From positions 1 through 64,000 of the forward strand of contig JAADGF010000002.1 in NCBI GenBank assembly GCA_013152545.1: a stretch of 64,000 nucleotides of DNA. The letters are read 5' to 3'. Origin of the DNA: Gammaproteobacteria bacterium. Lineage in GTDB: Bacteria; Pseudomonadota; Gammaproteobacteria; SZUA-152. The notes beneath the pieces are model-generated. The model was not told where the DNA came from. It worked only from the letters and a program-made list of their open reading frames with translations, and did no database searches. Positions 36,701 through 45,481 of this stretch are shown piece by piece. Position 1 is the first letter of the stretch. Each line of letters starts with the position of its first letter. A program made the position numbers and the translations under genes.

Positions 36701-37242
36701 AAATCGGCTTCACTATGTACATGGAGCTACTGGAGCGCGCCGTCAATGCCTTAAAAGCCGGACAGCAACCTGAACTGGACAAACCACTGGACCACGGTAC
36801 CGAAGTGGACTTAAGTGCATCCGCATTGATTCCAGATGATTATCTACCCGACATCCATACCCGCCTCATTATGTACAAACGCATTGCCAACGCCGAGAGC
36901 GAAGAAGCACTACGGGAACTGCAAGTGGAAATGATTGACCGCTTCGGTTTATTACCGGAAAGTGCTAAAAATCTTTTTCAGATAACTCGTATTAAATTAC
37001 GCGCATCCCCCCTAGGCATTAAGAAAATCGAATTTGGGCAAGATGGCGGACGCATTATATTTAATGAGCAACCCAATATCGACCCAATGAAAATAATTAC
37101 GCTTATTCAACGTCAACCTAACGTCTATAAAATGGATGGTACTGATAAAGTAAGAGTCATCCAGGATAGTCCTGACTTAGACAACCGCACACAATTCGTT
37201 AACAAGTTACTTGACTTATTACAGGGAAAGCAAACGGCTTGA
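33727..37242 (+). CDS. mfd: Transcription-repair coupling factor Mfd
   Basis: A DNA translocase that removes RNA polymerase stalled at lesions and recruits UvrA. The N-terminal UvrB-like region includes LLHFPDWETLPYDTFSPHQD, YAVRGNIIDLFPMGS and RIELFDDEIETIRSFD. The RNA-polymerase-interaction domain is near 495-570 (VHEDHGVGRYIGLRKI, YAGGDKLYVPVASLHLISRY). Helicase motifs: Walker A GDVGFGKTEVAMRAA (about 658), DEEHRFGVRQKE, TATPIPRTLNMSLSGLRDLS, and motif VI QLRGRVGRS. The C-terminal domain 7 closes the protein. Length 1171 aa against 1148 in E. coli. A single gene with its own promoter. Confidence 0.98.
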   Translation: MTELSNLFHPPLSTKTGLKTRWGRLYGSSYGLAVHNAAKLYEQPIVVITPDTPTADRLDYELRFFASTSSTINDKEKIGLDTTGHALPLLHFPDWETLPYDTFSPHQDIISDRLSTLYQLPNLKQGILVVPISTIMQRLAPREFLEHNCLLLNTGQQLDIDSLRTRLTLSSYRLVSQVMEHGEYAVRGNIIDLFPMGSRIPYRIELFDDEIETIRSFDTENQRSIDQIEHVQLLPAQEFPLNDQAISHFRQAHRVAFEGDPQRSGIYRDVSNAITPPGIEYYLPLFFENTASLFDYLPDNSIICMVDDAKGAAEHYWQDIEQRYEQRRYDIERPILPPERVFIRINELFQRTKTYAQLQLQSFKLEEKPGSYNFGTDVPPTLTVDSRAPEPTEKLTQFITSFDGRILFAAESTGRRETLIDLLKNNDLNVKKTNDWQSFISGTEQLAITISPLEKGLLLSDQSIAVIAEPQLFGEQVLQKRRRKSRQRDPDLVIKNLVELENGSPVVHEDHGVGRYIGLRKIKLGEIEQEFLTLSYAGGDKLYVPVASLHLISRYTGASPDAAPLHKLGTAQWEKAKRKARQRVHDVATELLDIYARREARVGYSYKIDKDQYTAFSSSFPFEETPDQMDAIQSVVQDMTSNKPMDRLVCGDVGFGKTEVAMRAALIAVQDAKQVVMLVPTTLLAQQHYENFKDRFADWPVSVESLSRFRTKKDQNTVITGLENGTVDIVIGTHKLLQANIKFKQLGLVIIDEEHRFGVRQKERFKALRSEVDLLTLTATPIPRTLNMSLSGLRDLSIIATAPAKRLAIKTFVNQWNDVTIQEACMREIRRGGQVFFLHNEVDTIEKMAHTIQELLPETSVEIAHGQMRERELEKVMADFYHHRFNILVCTTIIETGIDVPSANTIIMNRADRFGLAQLYQLRGRVGRSHHQAYAYLIVPTRNSMTPGAIKRLEAIESMEELGTGFTLATHDLEIRGSGELLGDEQSGQMQEIGFTMYMELLERAVNALKAGQQPELDKPLDHGTEVDLSASALIPDDYLPDIHTRLIMYKRIANAESEEALRELQVEMIDRFGLLPESAKNLFQITRIKLRASPLGIKKIEFGQDGGRIIFNEQPNIDPMKIITLIQRQPNVYKMDGTDKVRVIQDSPDLDNRTQFVNKLLDLLQGKQTA

Positions 37243-37576
37243 CGAAACAATAAACCTCAAATAGCTGTGATAAACCTCGATACAACTAAAAATTGCTCTA
37301 ATAACAAACAATATTAAACTGGTAACGCGGCTCACAGCCAAACGCCAATCAATCCTTTAGACATATTATTTTAGACATATTGTATTTGCACAGACACTCG
37401 CGTATTGTCACAAACCAATCGATGATACGCTTATTATAAAGTAATTACTTACACTAAAATATTTGTACGCGAATAGTTGAAAATATAGAGTTTATTTATA
37501 ATACTAAGGAGCGTGCATATACATACGTATTCGGGCCGTAGCAGGCAATGAACTATTCTGACCAGGAGAGGCCACG
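37243..37576. other. Intergenic region after mfd
   Basis: 334 bp without a recognised gene or repeat. No clear terminator for mfd was found. Confidence 0.35.
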
Positions 37577-38527
37577 GTGACAACACAACACCAACCACAA
37601 TTCATCTATACACACACCAGTAGCACACGATGGACTAAAATAGGTTTCAGCAAATTATTCACACGTAATAATTTATCGGCATTATTATACTCGATCAGCA
37701 TCATTCCGCTCGCGGCCTTACTGTTTGCCTGCACCTCGGCTCCATCAAGTAACACGGTTAGAGAATCAGACCAACAAAGCACCAACACGGCCACCGCAAA
37801 AACGAGTTCACAGGAACAAACCACAACAACACCTGCACCACCAACTACAAAATCGACGAAAAAACAGCTGGAGAGTGAAGCGCAACAAGCAAAATCGCCG
37901 CAGACTATCGCATCATGTCAACAAGAAACATACATTAAAGACGAACAACAAGCCCGAGAGAGCATTAAAAAAGGCCTGGCAGCCACCAATGCAGGAAAAT
38001 TTGGGGTAGGTTTCAGAAATACAGAGGAATATCAAAAATGGAATGAAATCCATAACATGCTATTCAAAAAAGTTGCCGATGCCTGCGCCTCCTTTAGCAA
38101 TTGCATCCGGGCATCTAAAAAAGACAAAAATACAGAATGCAGCCAACATGCAAAAATATTTCAAAACTGGCAGGCTATTACTAAAAGCTTTGCCGCAAAG
38201 GCTAAAACAGCGGAGACTACTCAACCACCAATAATCTGTTCCTCAAAACCAAATATAACAGACGCACCCCGTTGTTTTCACGGTCTTGCGGAGAATATCG
38301 AACGAGACTGTAACACCGCTAAATGCAAAGAAGTTAGTCAATGTTGGCATGGTGTCGCCTTTCTTGACGATGTCATTACCCAGGCCGTTCAATCCTGTGG
38401 TTTTGTGCACCAGGCACTCTCTCAATGTCGCAGTTATCAAGAAGCTACTTCACGGCGTGAAAACAAATTTACCAAATGTGAAAAACTGCAAGACAACTTA
38501 ACGACGATATCATACCCAGTACTCTAA
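37577..38527 (+). CDS. Cys-rich putative lipoprotein of unknown function
   Basis: GTG start with AGGAG 8 nt upstream. The N-terminal region of 43 polar residues is unusually long before the hydrophobic stretch SIIPLAALLFAC, whose end fits a lipobox (LLFAC). A Thr/Ser/Gln/Pro-rich linker (about 55-110) follows. The C-terminal 200 residues contain about 14 cysteines, several spaced as C-x(9-12)-C, suggesting a disulfide-rich helical periplasmic domain. No family recognised. The base composition (CAA, ACA-rich) matches nearby genes. Confidence 0.7.
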   Translation: MTTQHQPQFIYTHTSSTRWTKIGFSKLFTRNNLSALLYSISIIPLAALLFACTSAPSSNTVRESDQQSTNTATAKTSSQEQTTTTPAPPTTKSTKKQLESEAQQAKSPQTIASCQQETYIKDEQQARESIKKGLAATNAGKFGVGFRNTEEYQKWNEIHNMLFKKVADACASFSNCIRASKKDKNTECSQHAKIFQNWQAITKSFAAKAKTAETTQPPIICSSKPNITDAPRCFHGLAENIERDCNTAKCKEVSQCWHGVAFLDDVITQAVQSCGFVHQALSQCRSYQEATSRRENKFTKCEKLQDNLTTISYPVL

Positions 38528-38575
38528 AATATCACTGGGCATGCACCATGAAGAGACACGCCTAATGAATTAGCA

Positions 38576-38953
38576 TCATACCAATTGAATAAATTCTAAC
38601 GCATTACCATCCGGATCGCGGAGAAATACCGCATTTCGGCCTGAGACACTACGAGTATAGTTAATATTATGTGTACCCAAACAGTCAACCAGCGCATTGA
38701 TATCAGTAATCGTAAGGGCAATGTGGCGATCGCGTCCACCGTGATGCGGTCTGCCTGCAACAGGATCAGGGTTCGGTATTTCCATTAAGTGGATTTGTTG
38801 CTTCCCCACATTTAACCATGCACCAGGATATCCCAAATCAGGGCGGGACACATCAACACGCAAACCCAAGATGTCCCGATAAAATAATAACGACTGCTCA
38901 GTATCATCTACAATAACCCCAACATGGGGAATCGACCCAATATTCATACTCAT
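38576..38953 (-). CDS. VOC-superfamily (glyoxalase-like) protein
   Basis: The frame is open to 39043, but the first 30 codons come from repeat R4 DNA. ATG 38953 (125 aa; or 38947) begins right before the first VOC strand, SIPHVGVIVDDTEQSLLFYR. The double beta-alpha-beta-beta-beta fold has metal ligands at His (PHVGV), Glu or His (QIHLMEIP), His (DRHIALTI) and Glu (GNALEFIQL). It could be a lyase, isomerase or dioxygenase; the family does not fix the substrate. Confidence 0.85.
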   Translation of the reverse strand: MSMNIGSIPHVGVIVDDTEQSLLFYRDILGLRVDVSRPDLGYPGAWLNVGKQQIHLMEIPNPDPVAGRPHHGGRDRHIALTITDINALVDCLGTHNINYTRSVSGRNAVFLRDPDGNALEFIQLV

Positions 38954-39015
38954 TTTTTCTGCAATTTCAAACCACGCTAAGTAAGCAGCAACGGAGAAAC
39001 ATACGCGCCCTAATA

Positions 39016-39055
39016 TACCCATAGCGTTTAACCTAAACCCCAAACGCCGCAGGTA
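39016..39055. mobile_element. 40-bp R4 remnant with both ends joined
   Basis: TACCC-AT-AGCGTTT and AAACGC-CGC-AGGTA face each other across 12 bp, with TA on both outer sides. It looks like the 186-bp element with its centre lost. It lies directly upstream of the VOC gene. Confidence 0.5.
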
Positions 39056-39064
39056 TATAACAAC

Positions 39065-39970
39065 TCAGGAACTTGTATTCGAGGAATGCATTAATGAACG
39101 CGCTGAGAGGTAAGCCGCCAACATGATCATGCCTCCCCCCAACCATTCAGCCATCCCAATCACCTCATCACTCAACAATTGTGAGGATATGGCCCCGGCA
39201 ACCAATTCAAACAGCAGTATAATAGCAGAAAGGTAAACAGGCATGTGCATTACGCCATACTGAACGGCAAATGTCACAATAAAGACCATAACAACGCCGA
39301 TTAACATTGTCCAAAAAAACACATGTCCTTCCGCCGCTGGCAACGCATGATCCGTGGCTAAAATCCACACAGTAGCAACCACCGTAACACCAATCCAAGC
39401 GGTCATCGACTTAGCCCGAATCGAGATGCGTTGTAGTTTTCGAATAATAACATTGGAAATCGAAAAGGCCATGCCAGACGTTATCGCCAACCAATCATAA
39501 AAATCCTGAGGCCATGGAAAACCGAGCGAAGGGTCCCATAACATTATTATTGCACCCAGCATTGCCACCACCAAGGTAACGATTGATAAACCGGATAGTT
39601 TTTCATCCAACAACCACCAACCTAACAAAGTTGACCATACTGGCGACAAATAAAACAGCAGTATGACTCTCACAACATTGCCATCAATCACGGCCAACAC
39701 AAACGCCACATTTAACCAACCATTCATAATTGCCAAAACAATCAATAGCGAGGGTTGCTGCCGGATTTCTGGCAACTGACGCCAGAACAGCATCAGGCCA
39801 ACAATCATCGCAACGCCAAAAACAATGAGCGTAGTCCACAAACCAGGCAAGCCATGATTCTCAGCAACACGCAACGGATACCACGCAACGCCCCACAGGA
39901 TTGCTGTAATTAGCAAACTGAATACAGGCAAAACCGTGGCCGAATGTTTGGAAGGACTGTCTCTATGCAC
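39065..39970 (-). CDS. EamA/DMT-family transporter
   Basis: A ten-helix inner-membrane protein made of two EamA repeats (about 13-143 and 155-288). The repeat starts are visible as LITAILWGVAWYPLRVAENH and AITSGMAFSISNVIIRKLQR. The helix ends FLYLSPVWSTLLGWWLL (LLFYLSPVWSTLLGW) and ILLFELVAGAISSQLLSDEV are the conserved E.P/A..... boundaries. Family members export amino acids, nucleosides or other metabolites; the substrate is unknown. The start is GTG 39970 with a poor ribosome-binding site. The downstream VOC gene is separated only by the R4 remnant. Confidence 0.9.
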   Translation of the reverse strand: MHRDSPSKHSATVLPVFSLLITAILWGVAWYPLRVAENHGLPGLWTTLIVFGVAMIVGLMLFWRQLPEIRQQPSLLIVLAIMNGWLNVAFVLAVIDGNVVRVILLFYLSPVWSTLLGWWLLDEKLSGLSIVTLVVAMLGAIIMLWDPSLGFPWPQDFYDWLAITSGMAFSISNVIIRKLQRISIRAKSMTAWIGVTVVATVWILATDHALPAAEGHVFFWTMLIGVVMVFIVTFAVQYGVMHMPVYLSAIILLFELVAGAISSQLLSDEVIGMAEWLGGGMIMLAAYLSARSLMHSSNTSS

Positions 39971-40065
39971 TATAATTGTTATCTTGCTATATTTATACTT
40001 GTTATTGTCGACTCATGCTTTTATCGGCTAGCGATGAAATCCTTAATTGACGATCCACAATATTG

Positions 40066-40173
40066 TTAGGGTCTGTTTGGGGAGCGCCCATTTCCGCGCC
40101 TTGCCTATATGGAAGCCTTGAAGACGAAACGATATCCGACGCAATCTGTTCAACTTATTTTCTTTACAGACCC
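40066..40173 (+). mobile_element. R2 element with inverted ends (MITE-like)
   Basis: Begins TTAGGGTCTGT and ends ACAGACCCC, giving an 8-bp perfect inverted end GGGTCTGT/ACAGACCC. It is the most complete copy seen (about 108 bp). Positions 40084-40115 match 19964-19995 exactly in reverse complement. It encodes no protein. Confidence 0.6.
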
Positions 40174-40441
40174 CTTTATTACAGCCCCTTAGTTTACCCT
40201 AACATTTCAAAATACGGCGGTTTAAAACCATAAATTAGAAACCATAATAGAAAATTACAGTTAAAAAAACCATTTTGCTGCTGTTACAAAATTCTCTGGG
40301 TATTTTAAACGCTTACATATTAAGTTAAATTTTAGTCGTTAATTTGGTATGCTTACGCTACCATTCAGATGTTGCCACCTAAACCATTGAATAATCAGAA
40401 ATTATTATTTTTTAGGCAACAACATTCCACAACAATGGGAG

Positions 40442-40458
40442 GTAAACGAATCGTTTAC
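40442..40458. promoter_or_regulatory. Operator-like palindrome upstream of dapC
   Basis: GTAAACGA-A-TCGTTTAC, a perfect 8+8 inverted repeat with one central base. Size and CG-rich centre fit a dimeric repressor site. It also lies in a tiny frame, ATG GGA GGT AAA CGA ATC GTT TAC TAA (40432-40458 region), which may be chance. Confidence 0.4.
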
Positions 40459-40518
40459 TAATAATAATCCATAACAATCGAAGATGATCCATCCAGTCTT
40501 TGTATTCAGCGCAGGCCA

Positions 40519-41715
40519 ATGAATCCTGATTTATTAAAATTACACCCTTATCCATTTGAGCGACTACTGGCGCTCAAGGCCGGAATTTCACCACCGCAGC
40601 ATAAGCGCCACATTGCCTTATCCATCGGTGAACCAAAGCATCCGCCCCCCAGGTTTTTGCATGCAGCGATAGCACAGCACCTGGACCACATCGGCAGCTA
40701 CCCATTGACCAAGGGTATAAACCTGCTTCGCGACAGCATCGCCCAATGGTTAACTAAACGGTTTCAGCTCAACCCTAGTAGCATTGATGCCGAGCAACAA
40801 ATATTGCCCGTTAATGGCACCCGGGAAGCCTTGTTTGCCTTTGCCCAGGCTGTCGTGGACCGACACCAAGACGCTGTGGTGGTCATGCCTAACCCCTTTT
40901 ATCAAATCTATGAAGGTGCCGCCCTGCTGGCAGGCGCCGTGCCATGGTATTTAAACTCCATTGCGGAAAATAATTTTTTACCTGACTTTGACACCGTACC
41001 CAATGCCATATGGCAACGTTGCCAACTGTTGTATATTTGCACCCCTGGCAACCCGACAGGCGCTGTCATGGACAAAAAAACCTTGCAAAAACTAATTGAA
41101 TTAGCCAACAAACACGATTTTATCATTGCCAGTGATGAGTGTTATTCAGAAATATATTTTGATGAAGACAATCCGCCCGTGGGTTTATTGCAAGCAGCAG
41201 CAGACATGGGACATGATAATTACCAGCGCTGTGTGGTATTTCATAGTTTATCAAAACGATCCAATGTACCCGGTTTACGTTCCGGTTTTGTGGCTGGCGA
41301 TGCGTGTATCGTGAAAAAATTTTTGTTATACCGAACCTACCATGGTTGTGCTATGCCGGCGTTTACACAACATGCCAGCATCCGCTTATGGAATGATGAG
41401 CAACATGTAAGCGATAATCGAGCGCGATATCGGGAAAAATTCCATGTTGTGTTAAAATCACTGACTCCCGTCCTTACCATTAGGCCGCCGGACGCCGCTT
41501 TTTATTTGTGGCCACAAACACCCATTGATGACGAAGTATTTGCACGTGAACTTTTTTCGCAACAAAACGTAACAGTATTGCCCGGTAGTTACTTATCCAG
41601 GGCCTCGCATGAGAGCAATCCTGGTAAAAACAGGATGCGTATCGCATTAGTAGCCAGCTTGGACGAATGCATAGAAGCCGCCCAACGCATTGTAGAATTT
41701 GTCAAAACCAATTAA
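40519..41715 (+). CDS. dapC: Succinyldiaminopimelate aminotransferase DapC
   Basis: A fold-type I PLP enzyme that converts N-succinyl-2-amino-6-oxopimelate to N-succinyl-LL-diaminopimelate. Starting [20 protein letters not shown] it matches DapC of Pseudomonas and Bordetella. The PLP-binding Lys is in [15 protein letters not shown] (about 245-259). Substrate and cofactor motifs include [36 protein letters not shown] and [11 protein letters not shown]. Length 398 aa is standard. dapD begins 14 bp downstream and dapE follows later, so the context confirms the function. Confidence 0.96.
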   Translation: MNPDLLKLHPYPFERLLALKAGISPPQHKRHIALSIGEPKHPPPRFLHAAIAQHLDHIGSYPLTKGINLLRDSIAQWLTKRFQLNPSSIDAEQQILPVNGTREALFAFAQAVVDRHQDAVVVMPNPFYQIYEGAALLAGAVPWYLNSIAENNFLPDFDTVPNAIWQRCQLLYICTPGNPTGAVMDKKTLQKLIELANKHDFIIASDECYSEIYFDEDNPPVGLLQAAADMGHDNYQRCVVFHSLSKRSNVPGLRSGFVAGDACIVKKFLLYRTYHGCAMPAFTQHASIRLWNDEQHVSDNRARYREKFHVVLKSLTPVLTIRPPDAAFYLWPQTPIDDEVFARELFSQQNVTVLPGSYLSRASHESNPGKNRMRIALVASLDECIEAAQRIVEFVKTN

Positions 41716-41729
41716 AACAGGAGTCATCC

Positions 41730-42554
41730 ATGAACGAATTTAAAAAAATCATCGAATCTGCCTTTGAGAATCGAGCACAAATCACACCCCGCAGCGTCGA
41801 AACACATGTCAAAGATGCCGTAAATGAAGCCATAAGCCAACTGGATTGCGGCAAACTACGGGTCGCTGAAAAACACGACGGCCAATGGGTTGTCAACGAA
41901 TGGCTCAAAAAAGCCGTGCTGCTATCCTTTCGCATTGAAGACAACGAGTTTATGAAAGGCGGATTTACCAATTATTTTGACAAAGTACAACCCAAATATG
42001 CTGATTATAACTCCAGAGATTTTCGCGAAAGCGGCGTTCGGGTAGTCCCACCCGCGGCGGCACGAAAAGGAGCTTACATCGCCTCCAACGTGGTTTTAAT
42101 GCCGTCCTACGTCAACATTGGCGCCTATGTCGATAGCGGCACGATGGTGGATACCTGGGCCACAGTAGGTTCATGCGCACAAATAGGTAAAAACGTTCAC
42201 CTATCCGGTGGCGTAGGCATAGGCGGTGTACTGGAACCACTACAGGCGGCTCCAACCATTATTGAGGACAACTGTTTTATCGGTGCCCGCTCTGAAGTGG
42301 TGGAAGGTGTCATTGTTGAAAAAGGTTCGGTTATTTCCATGGGCGTTTACATTGGCCAAAGTACTAAAATATATAACCGAGAAACCGATGAGGTAACCTA
42401 CGGACGGATACCGGCAGGCTCTGTGGTGGTTTCAGGAAATTTACCCTCAAAAAATGGCAAATACAGCCTTTATTGCGCAGTCATCGTAAAACAAGTGGAT
42501 GAAAAAACCCGCTCAAAAGTTGGCATCAATGAATTATTACGTGAAGCCGAATGA
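41730..42554 (+). CDS. dapD: Tetrahydrodipicolinate N-succinyltransferase DapD
   Basis: Succinylates tetrahydrodipicolinate, committing the pathway to the succinylase route. The frame is open from 41667 within dapC, but ATG 41730 has CAGGAG 6-7 nt upstream and gives 274 aa, the exact length of E. coli DapD. An N-terminal helical domain is followed by a left-handed beta-helix of hexapeptide repeats (about 105-230: [54 protein letters not shown]). The C-terminal stop overlaps the next start (ATGA). Confidence 0.98.
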   Translation: MNEFKKIIESAFENRAQITPRSVETHVKDAVNEAISQLDCGKLRVAEKHDGQWVVNEWLKKAVLLSFRIEDNEFMKGGFTNYFDKVQPKYADYNSRDFRESGVRVVPPAAARKGAYIASNVVLMPSYVNIGAYVDSGTMVDTWATVGSCAQIGKNVHLSGGVGIGGVLEPLQAAPTIIEDNCFIGARSEVVEGVIVEKGSVISMGVYIGQSTKIYNRETDEVTYGRIPAGSVVVSGNLPSKNGKYSLYCAVIVKQVDEKTRSKVGINELLREAE

Positions 42555-42898
42555 TTACCATTTACGGCATTAAAAACTGCGACACCGTCAAAAAAGCTAA
42601 GCGCTGGCTGGATGAACACAACACCGTTTATCAATTTCACGATTTCAGGTCCGATGGTCTTGATGAAAAACTACTGCGCCAGTGGCTACTACACATCAAC
42701 TGGGAAGTGCTGCTGAACAAACGCGGCACCACCTGGCGCAAACTTGCCGATCAAGACAAAAACAATATCAATGAGGCAAAAGCAATTGAAATCATGCTAC
42801 AACACCCCGCAATCATTAAACGCCCCGTGTTAGTTAGCGACGAGACCATACAGGTGGGATTTAATGCAGACGATTATCAACAACTGTTGATTTCATAG
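42551..42898 (+). CDS. ArsC/Spx-family reductase-like protein (YffB type)
   Basis: A 115-aa thioredoxin-fold protein of the ArsC family. It starts [20 protein letters not shown] with the single Cys10 of the YffB group. [10 protein letters not shown] and IKRPVLV are conserved. True arsenate reductase lacks support because no ars genes are near. The ATGA overlap with dapD shows translational coupling, and an arsC-like gene beside dapD is common in gammaproteobacteria. Its function there is unknown. Confidence 0.92.
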   Translation: MITIYGIKNCDTVKKAKRWLDEHNTVYQFHDFRSDGLDEKLLRQWLLHINWEVLLNKRGTTWRKLADQDKNNINEAKAIEIMLQHPAIIKRPVLVSDETIQVGFNADDYQQLLIS

Positions 42899-42921
42899 CG
42901 GGCGCAAGCACTACCTATCGC

Positions 42922-43308
42922 ATGGCAATACAATTAACCCACATTGATCATTTAGTACTGACCGTTGCAGACATAGAAGCAACGTGCCGCTTTTACACTG
43001 CCGTGCTGGGAATGAAATTAATTGAATATGGTAATAACCGCAAAGCCCTGGCTTTTGGTGTGCAAAAAATAAATCTCCACGCAATGGCTGACAACATTCA
43101 GCCAGCCGCACAACATCCAACACCAGGTTCTACTGATCTTTGTGTTATCAGTACTTGTCCGGCAACGGAAATTATCGCACAACTTAAAAAACGAAACATT
43201 ACTATAGTTGCTGGCCCTATCACTCGACATGGCGCTCAAGGAATGATGCAATCTGTTTATATTAACGACCCGGATAATAATTTAATTGAAATAGCCCACT
43301 ACAATTAA
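42922..43308 (+). CDS. VOC-superfamily (glyoxalase-like) protein
   Basis: A 128-aa protein with the two beta-alpha-beta-beta-beta halves. [20 protein letters not shown] carries the first His ligand; KINLHAM, DLCVIS and NLIEIAHYN the remaining positions. It resembles the small VOC proteins called virulence proteins/glyoxalases in pseudomonads. Substrate unknown. It lies between the arsC-like gene and dapE with gaps of 23 and 11 bp, so it belongs to the dap operon by position. Confidence 0.88.
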   Translation: MAIQLTHIDHLVLTVADIEATCRFYTAVLGMKLIEYGNNRKALAFGVQKINLHAMADNIQPAAQHPTPGSTDLCVISTCPATEIIAQLKKRNITIVAGPITRHGAQGMMQSVYINDPDNNLIEIAHYN

Positions 43309-43319
43309 CGAATTCACTC

Positions 43320-44471
43320 ATGCCAAAAACACCATCAAGCACATTATCAGAAACACTTGAACTCGCGGAAACACTCATCAGCCGTGAGTCAATCACACCT
43401 GACGATGCAGGTTGCCAAGATATTATTGCGCAACGCCTGTCCGCAATCGGCTTCCATACAGAACGGCTTCGCTATGATGACGTTGATAACCTATGGTTAC
43501 GGCGTGGTAATACCGAACCATTATATGCCTTTGCCGGTCATACGGATGTGGTACCTACCGGTCCTTTAGATCAATGGCGCTCCCCGCCCTTCTCTCCCAG
43601 CTATCGAGACGGCTATTTATACGGCCGAGGTGCCGCCGACATGAAGGGTAGCATTGCAGCCATGGTTACCGCTTGCGAACGTTTCGTGGCGAACCACCCA
43701 CAGCATAAAGGGTCATTTGCATTTTTAATTACCAGCGATGAAGAAGGCCCTTCCGTTAATGGCACCGTAAAAGTCATGCAACACCTAGAGGCCCGAGGTG
43801 AAAAAATAACGGGCTGCCTGGTGGGTGAACCATCCAGCACCAATACTGTAGGAGACGTGATAAAAAATGGCCGCAGAGGATCATTGAGTGGTCATTTGAG
43901 CGTATACGGCACTCAAGGTCATGTTGCATACCCACAACACGCCGCCAATCCCATCCATCTCTGTTCCGCCGCAATCACCGAACTGTGTGTCATAGAATGG
44001 GATAAGGGCAATGCCAATTTCCCACCCACCACATTCCAGATTACAAACATCCAGGCGGGCGCCGGTGCCAGCAATGTAATCCCAGGTAAACTGGAAGTCT
44101 GGTTTAATTTTCGTTATTCCACCGAAGTCACACACCTGCAACTACAGGAACAAGTTACTGCACTACTCAATCGTTATCCGCTCAAATTTGATCTCAAATG
44201 GAATTTATCCGGAAAACCGTTTATCACCAACGCTGGCGAGTTGGTGGATGCAACCCGATCAGCGATCAAAACAGTAACTGGCATTGACACTCAACTGTCA
44301 ACGGCGGGTGGCACCTCCGACGGTCGTTTTATAGCACCCACTGGTGCGCAGGTGGTAGAATTAGGCCCTTGCAATAACACCATTCATAAAATCGATGAAT
44401 GTGTAAAAGCCACTGACCTGGATACCTTATCTGATATTTATGAGCTAATACTTCGCAAATTATTAACTTAA
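43320..44471 (+). CDS. dapE: Succinyl-diaminopimelate desuccinylase DapE
   Basis: A di-zinc M20 peptidase-family enzyme that releases LL-diaminopimelate and succinate. Visible motifs: [11 protein letters not shown] (first zinc His), [15 protein letters not shown] (bridging Asp), [12 protein letters not shown] (catalytic Glu pair), VGEPSSTN (metal Glu/Asp) and a final His in [10 protein letters not shown]. The lid domain lies between about 185 and 300. At 383 aa it is near the E. coli length (375). It is last in the dapC-dapD-arsC-VOC-dapE run. No hairpin terminator is evident after it; repeat R3 follows. Confidence 0.98.
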   Translation: MPKTPSSTLSETLELAETLISRESITPDDAGCQDIIAQRLSAIGFHTERLRYDDVDNLWLRRGNTEPLYAFAGHTDVVPTGPLDQWRSPPFSPSYRDGYLYGRGAADMKGSIAAMVTACERFVANHPQHKGSFAFLITSDEEGPSVNGTVKVMQHLEARGEKITGCLVGEPSSTNTVGDVIKNGRRGSLSGHLSVYGTQGHVAYPQHAANPIHLCSAAITELCVIEWDKGNANFPPTTFQITNIQAGAGASNVIPGKLEVWFNFRYSTEVTHLQLQEQVTALLNRYPLKFDLKWNLSGKPFITNAGELVDATRSAIKTVTGIDTQLSTAGGTSDGRFIAPTGAQVVELGPCNNTIHKIDECVKATDLDTLSDIYELILRKLLT

Positions 44472-44488
44472 ATCGAAACAGCAGTTAG

Positions 44489-44680
44489 ACCTGAACTCAT
44501 CAATTGAGCGCTTATATCATTGCACTAACCCTTTGAGTCAATTGAAATATTGCATTTTTATCAGCATCACTCAAAGGATGAGTACACTGCAATACCGTCC
44601 AACTGATGATGTTAGGTTGACGTAGCAAGAACAGCTAATGCTGCACAGATTCAACTGACCTGACCTGTGTTAGGTTAAGG
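44489..44680 (+). repeat. Dispersed repeat R3 plus left arm of an inverted repeat around infA
   Basis: TCATCAATTGAGC, CTTTGAGTCAATTG, then AACTGATGATGTTAGGTTGA match the copies at 3205 and 11840. GATTCAACTG (44648-44657) and CTGTGTTAGGTTAA (44665-44678) recur inverted and contiguous at 45255-45278, on the other side of infA. Confidence 0.6.
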
Positions 44681-44844
44681 TATTCACTGACCTGAAACCT
44701 GCGATACTCAGCAAAAAGTATTAATAAATTCTGTAATGATAATAAATTTCACCGCCAGATCGGGATTTCTTTGATAATTTGGCAAATATCAGGCATTATA
44801 TGCGGCCATTTGATCCGAAAATACTAGAGTTAGAGTTGGAATTT

Positions 44845-45063
44845 ATGCCAAAAGAAGAACATATAGAAATGGAAGGCACCGTCGTAGAGACGCTGCCCAA
44901 CACCATGTTTCGGGTTGAGCTTGAAAATGGACATGTGGTTACCGCACATATTTCAGGCAAAATGCGTAAACATTACATCCGCATATTAACCGGTGACAAA
45001 GTAACCGTTCAACTGACGCCTTACGATTTATCCAAAGGGAGAATTGTCTTTCGCGCACGCTAA
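44845..45063 (+). CDS. infA: Translation initiation factor IF-1
   Basis: A 72-aa S1/OB-fold protein that binds the ribosomal A site during initiation. [20 protein letters not shown] and [16 protein letters not shown] are near-identical to other gammaproteobacterial IF-1. The frame is open from 44779, but family length and the conserved start ([14 protein letters not shown]) fix ATG 44845. It is convergent with clpA, which ends 418 bp to the right. A 9-bp hairpin (45083-45105) after the stop has no T-tract. Confidence 0.98.
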   Translation: MPKEEHIEMEGTVVETLPNTMFRVELENGHVVTAHISGKMRKHYIRILTGDKVTVQLTPYDLSKGRIVFRAR

Positions 45064-45254
45064 AAGACCTTCTTCTACTACCGAACAGCTGTGCAGCAGC
45101 TGTTCTAATGTCACTCTCCCAATACTTACCTTTTCAGGTTGCCAGCCTGACTACCCGAAAAATTTGATACAGGTATTATTAATATTTATCGTTAATGCTG
45201 CTATGTTACGGCACCATTAATGCGACCTTAAAATATCACCTCTAACCGGCAGGT

Positions 45255-45278
45255 TTAACCTAACACAGCAGTTGAATC
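45255..45278 (-). repeat. Right arm of inverted repeat flanking infA
   Basis: This 24-bp arm is the exact inverse of 44648-44678 apart from a 7-bp insertion (44658-44664) in the left arm. Confidence 0.7.
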
Positions 45279-45299
45279 GTAACGAGAGCGACTAAGGGC

Positions 45300-45403
45300 A
45301 CTAAAAAGACGAGATTTTTTCCGGATATTTTGGGCGATGACGTATCACCCATACGGTGCGTTAGGCAAGTTCAAAATATACGAAAAAGTCTCGTATTTTT
45401 AGT
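45300..45403. mobile_element. 104-bp segment with 22-bp inverted ends (MITE-like)
   Basis: The end at 45300-45321 (ACTAAAAAGACGAGATTTT...) is the inverse of 45382-45403 with two mismatches. The centre is non-coding. It lies 79 bp beyond the 3' end of clpA, in the infA-clpA gap. Confidence 0.55.
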
Positions 45404-45481
45404 CTATTAATATTCGCAACAGGCTCAACTGGTGTGTTAGGTTTAATCACAATCATAGGTAACAGACACCGACATACCCGT

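Larger units (their letters stand above)
39971..40518. other. Divergent region EamA / dapC
   Basis: Holds repeat R2 (40066-40173) and, near dapC, the operator-like palindrome at 40442-40458. The rest is AT-rich and unrecognised. Confidence 0.45.

Noticed and set aside
40519-44471. Lysine riboswitch upstream of the dap genes
   Set aside because: The leader lacks the conserved lysine-box sequence; only a palindrome was seen.
45083-45105. Hairpin after infA as terminator
   Set aside because: A 9-bp stem (GAACAGCTG) but followed by mixed sequence without T-run.
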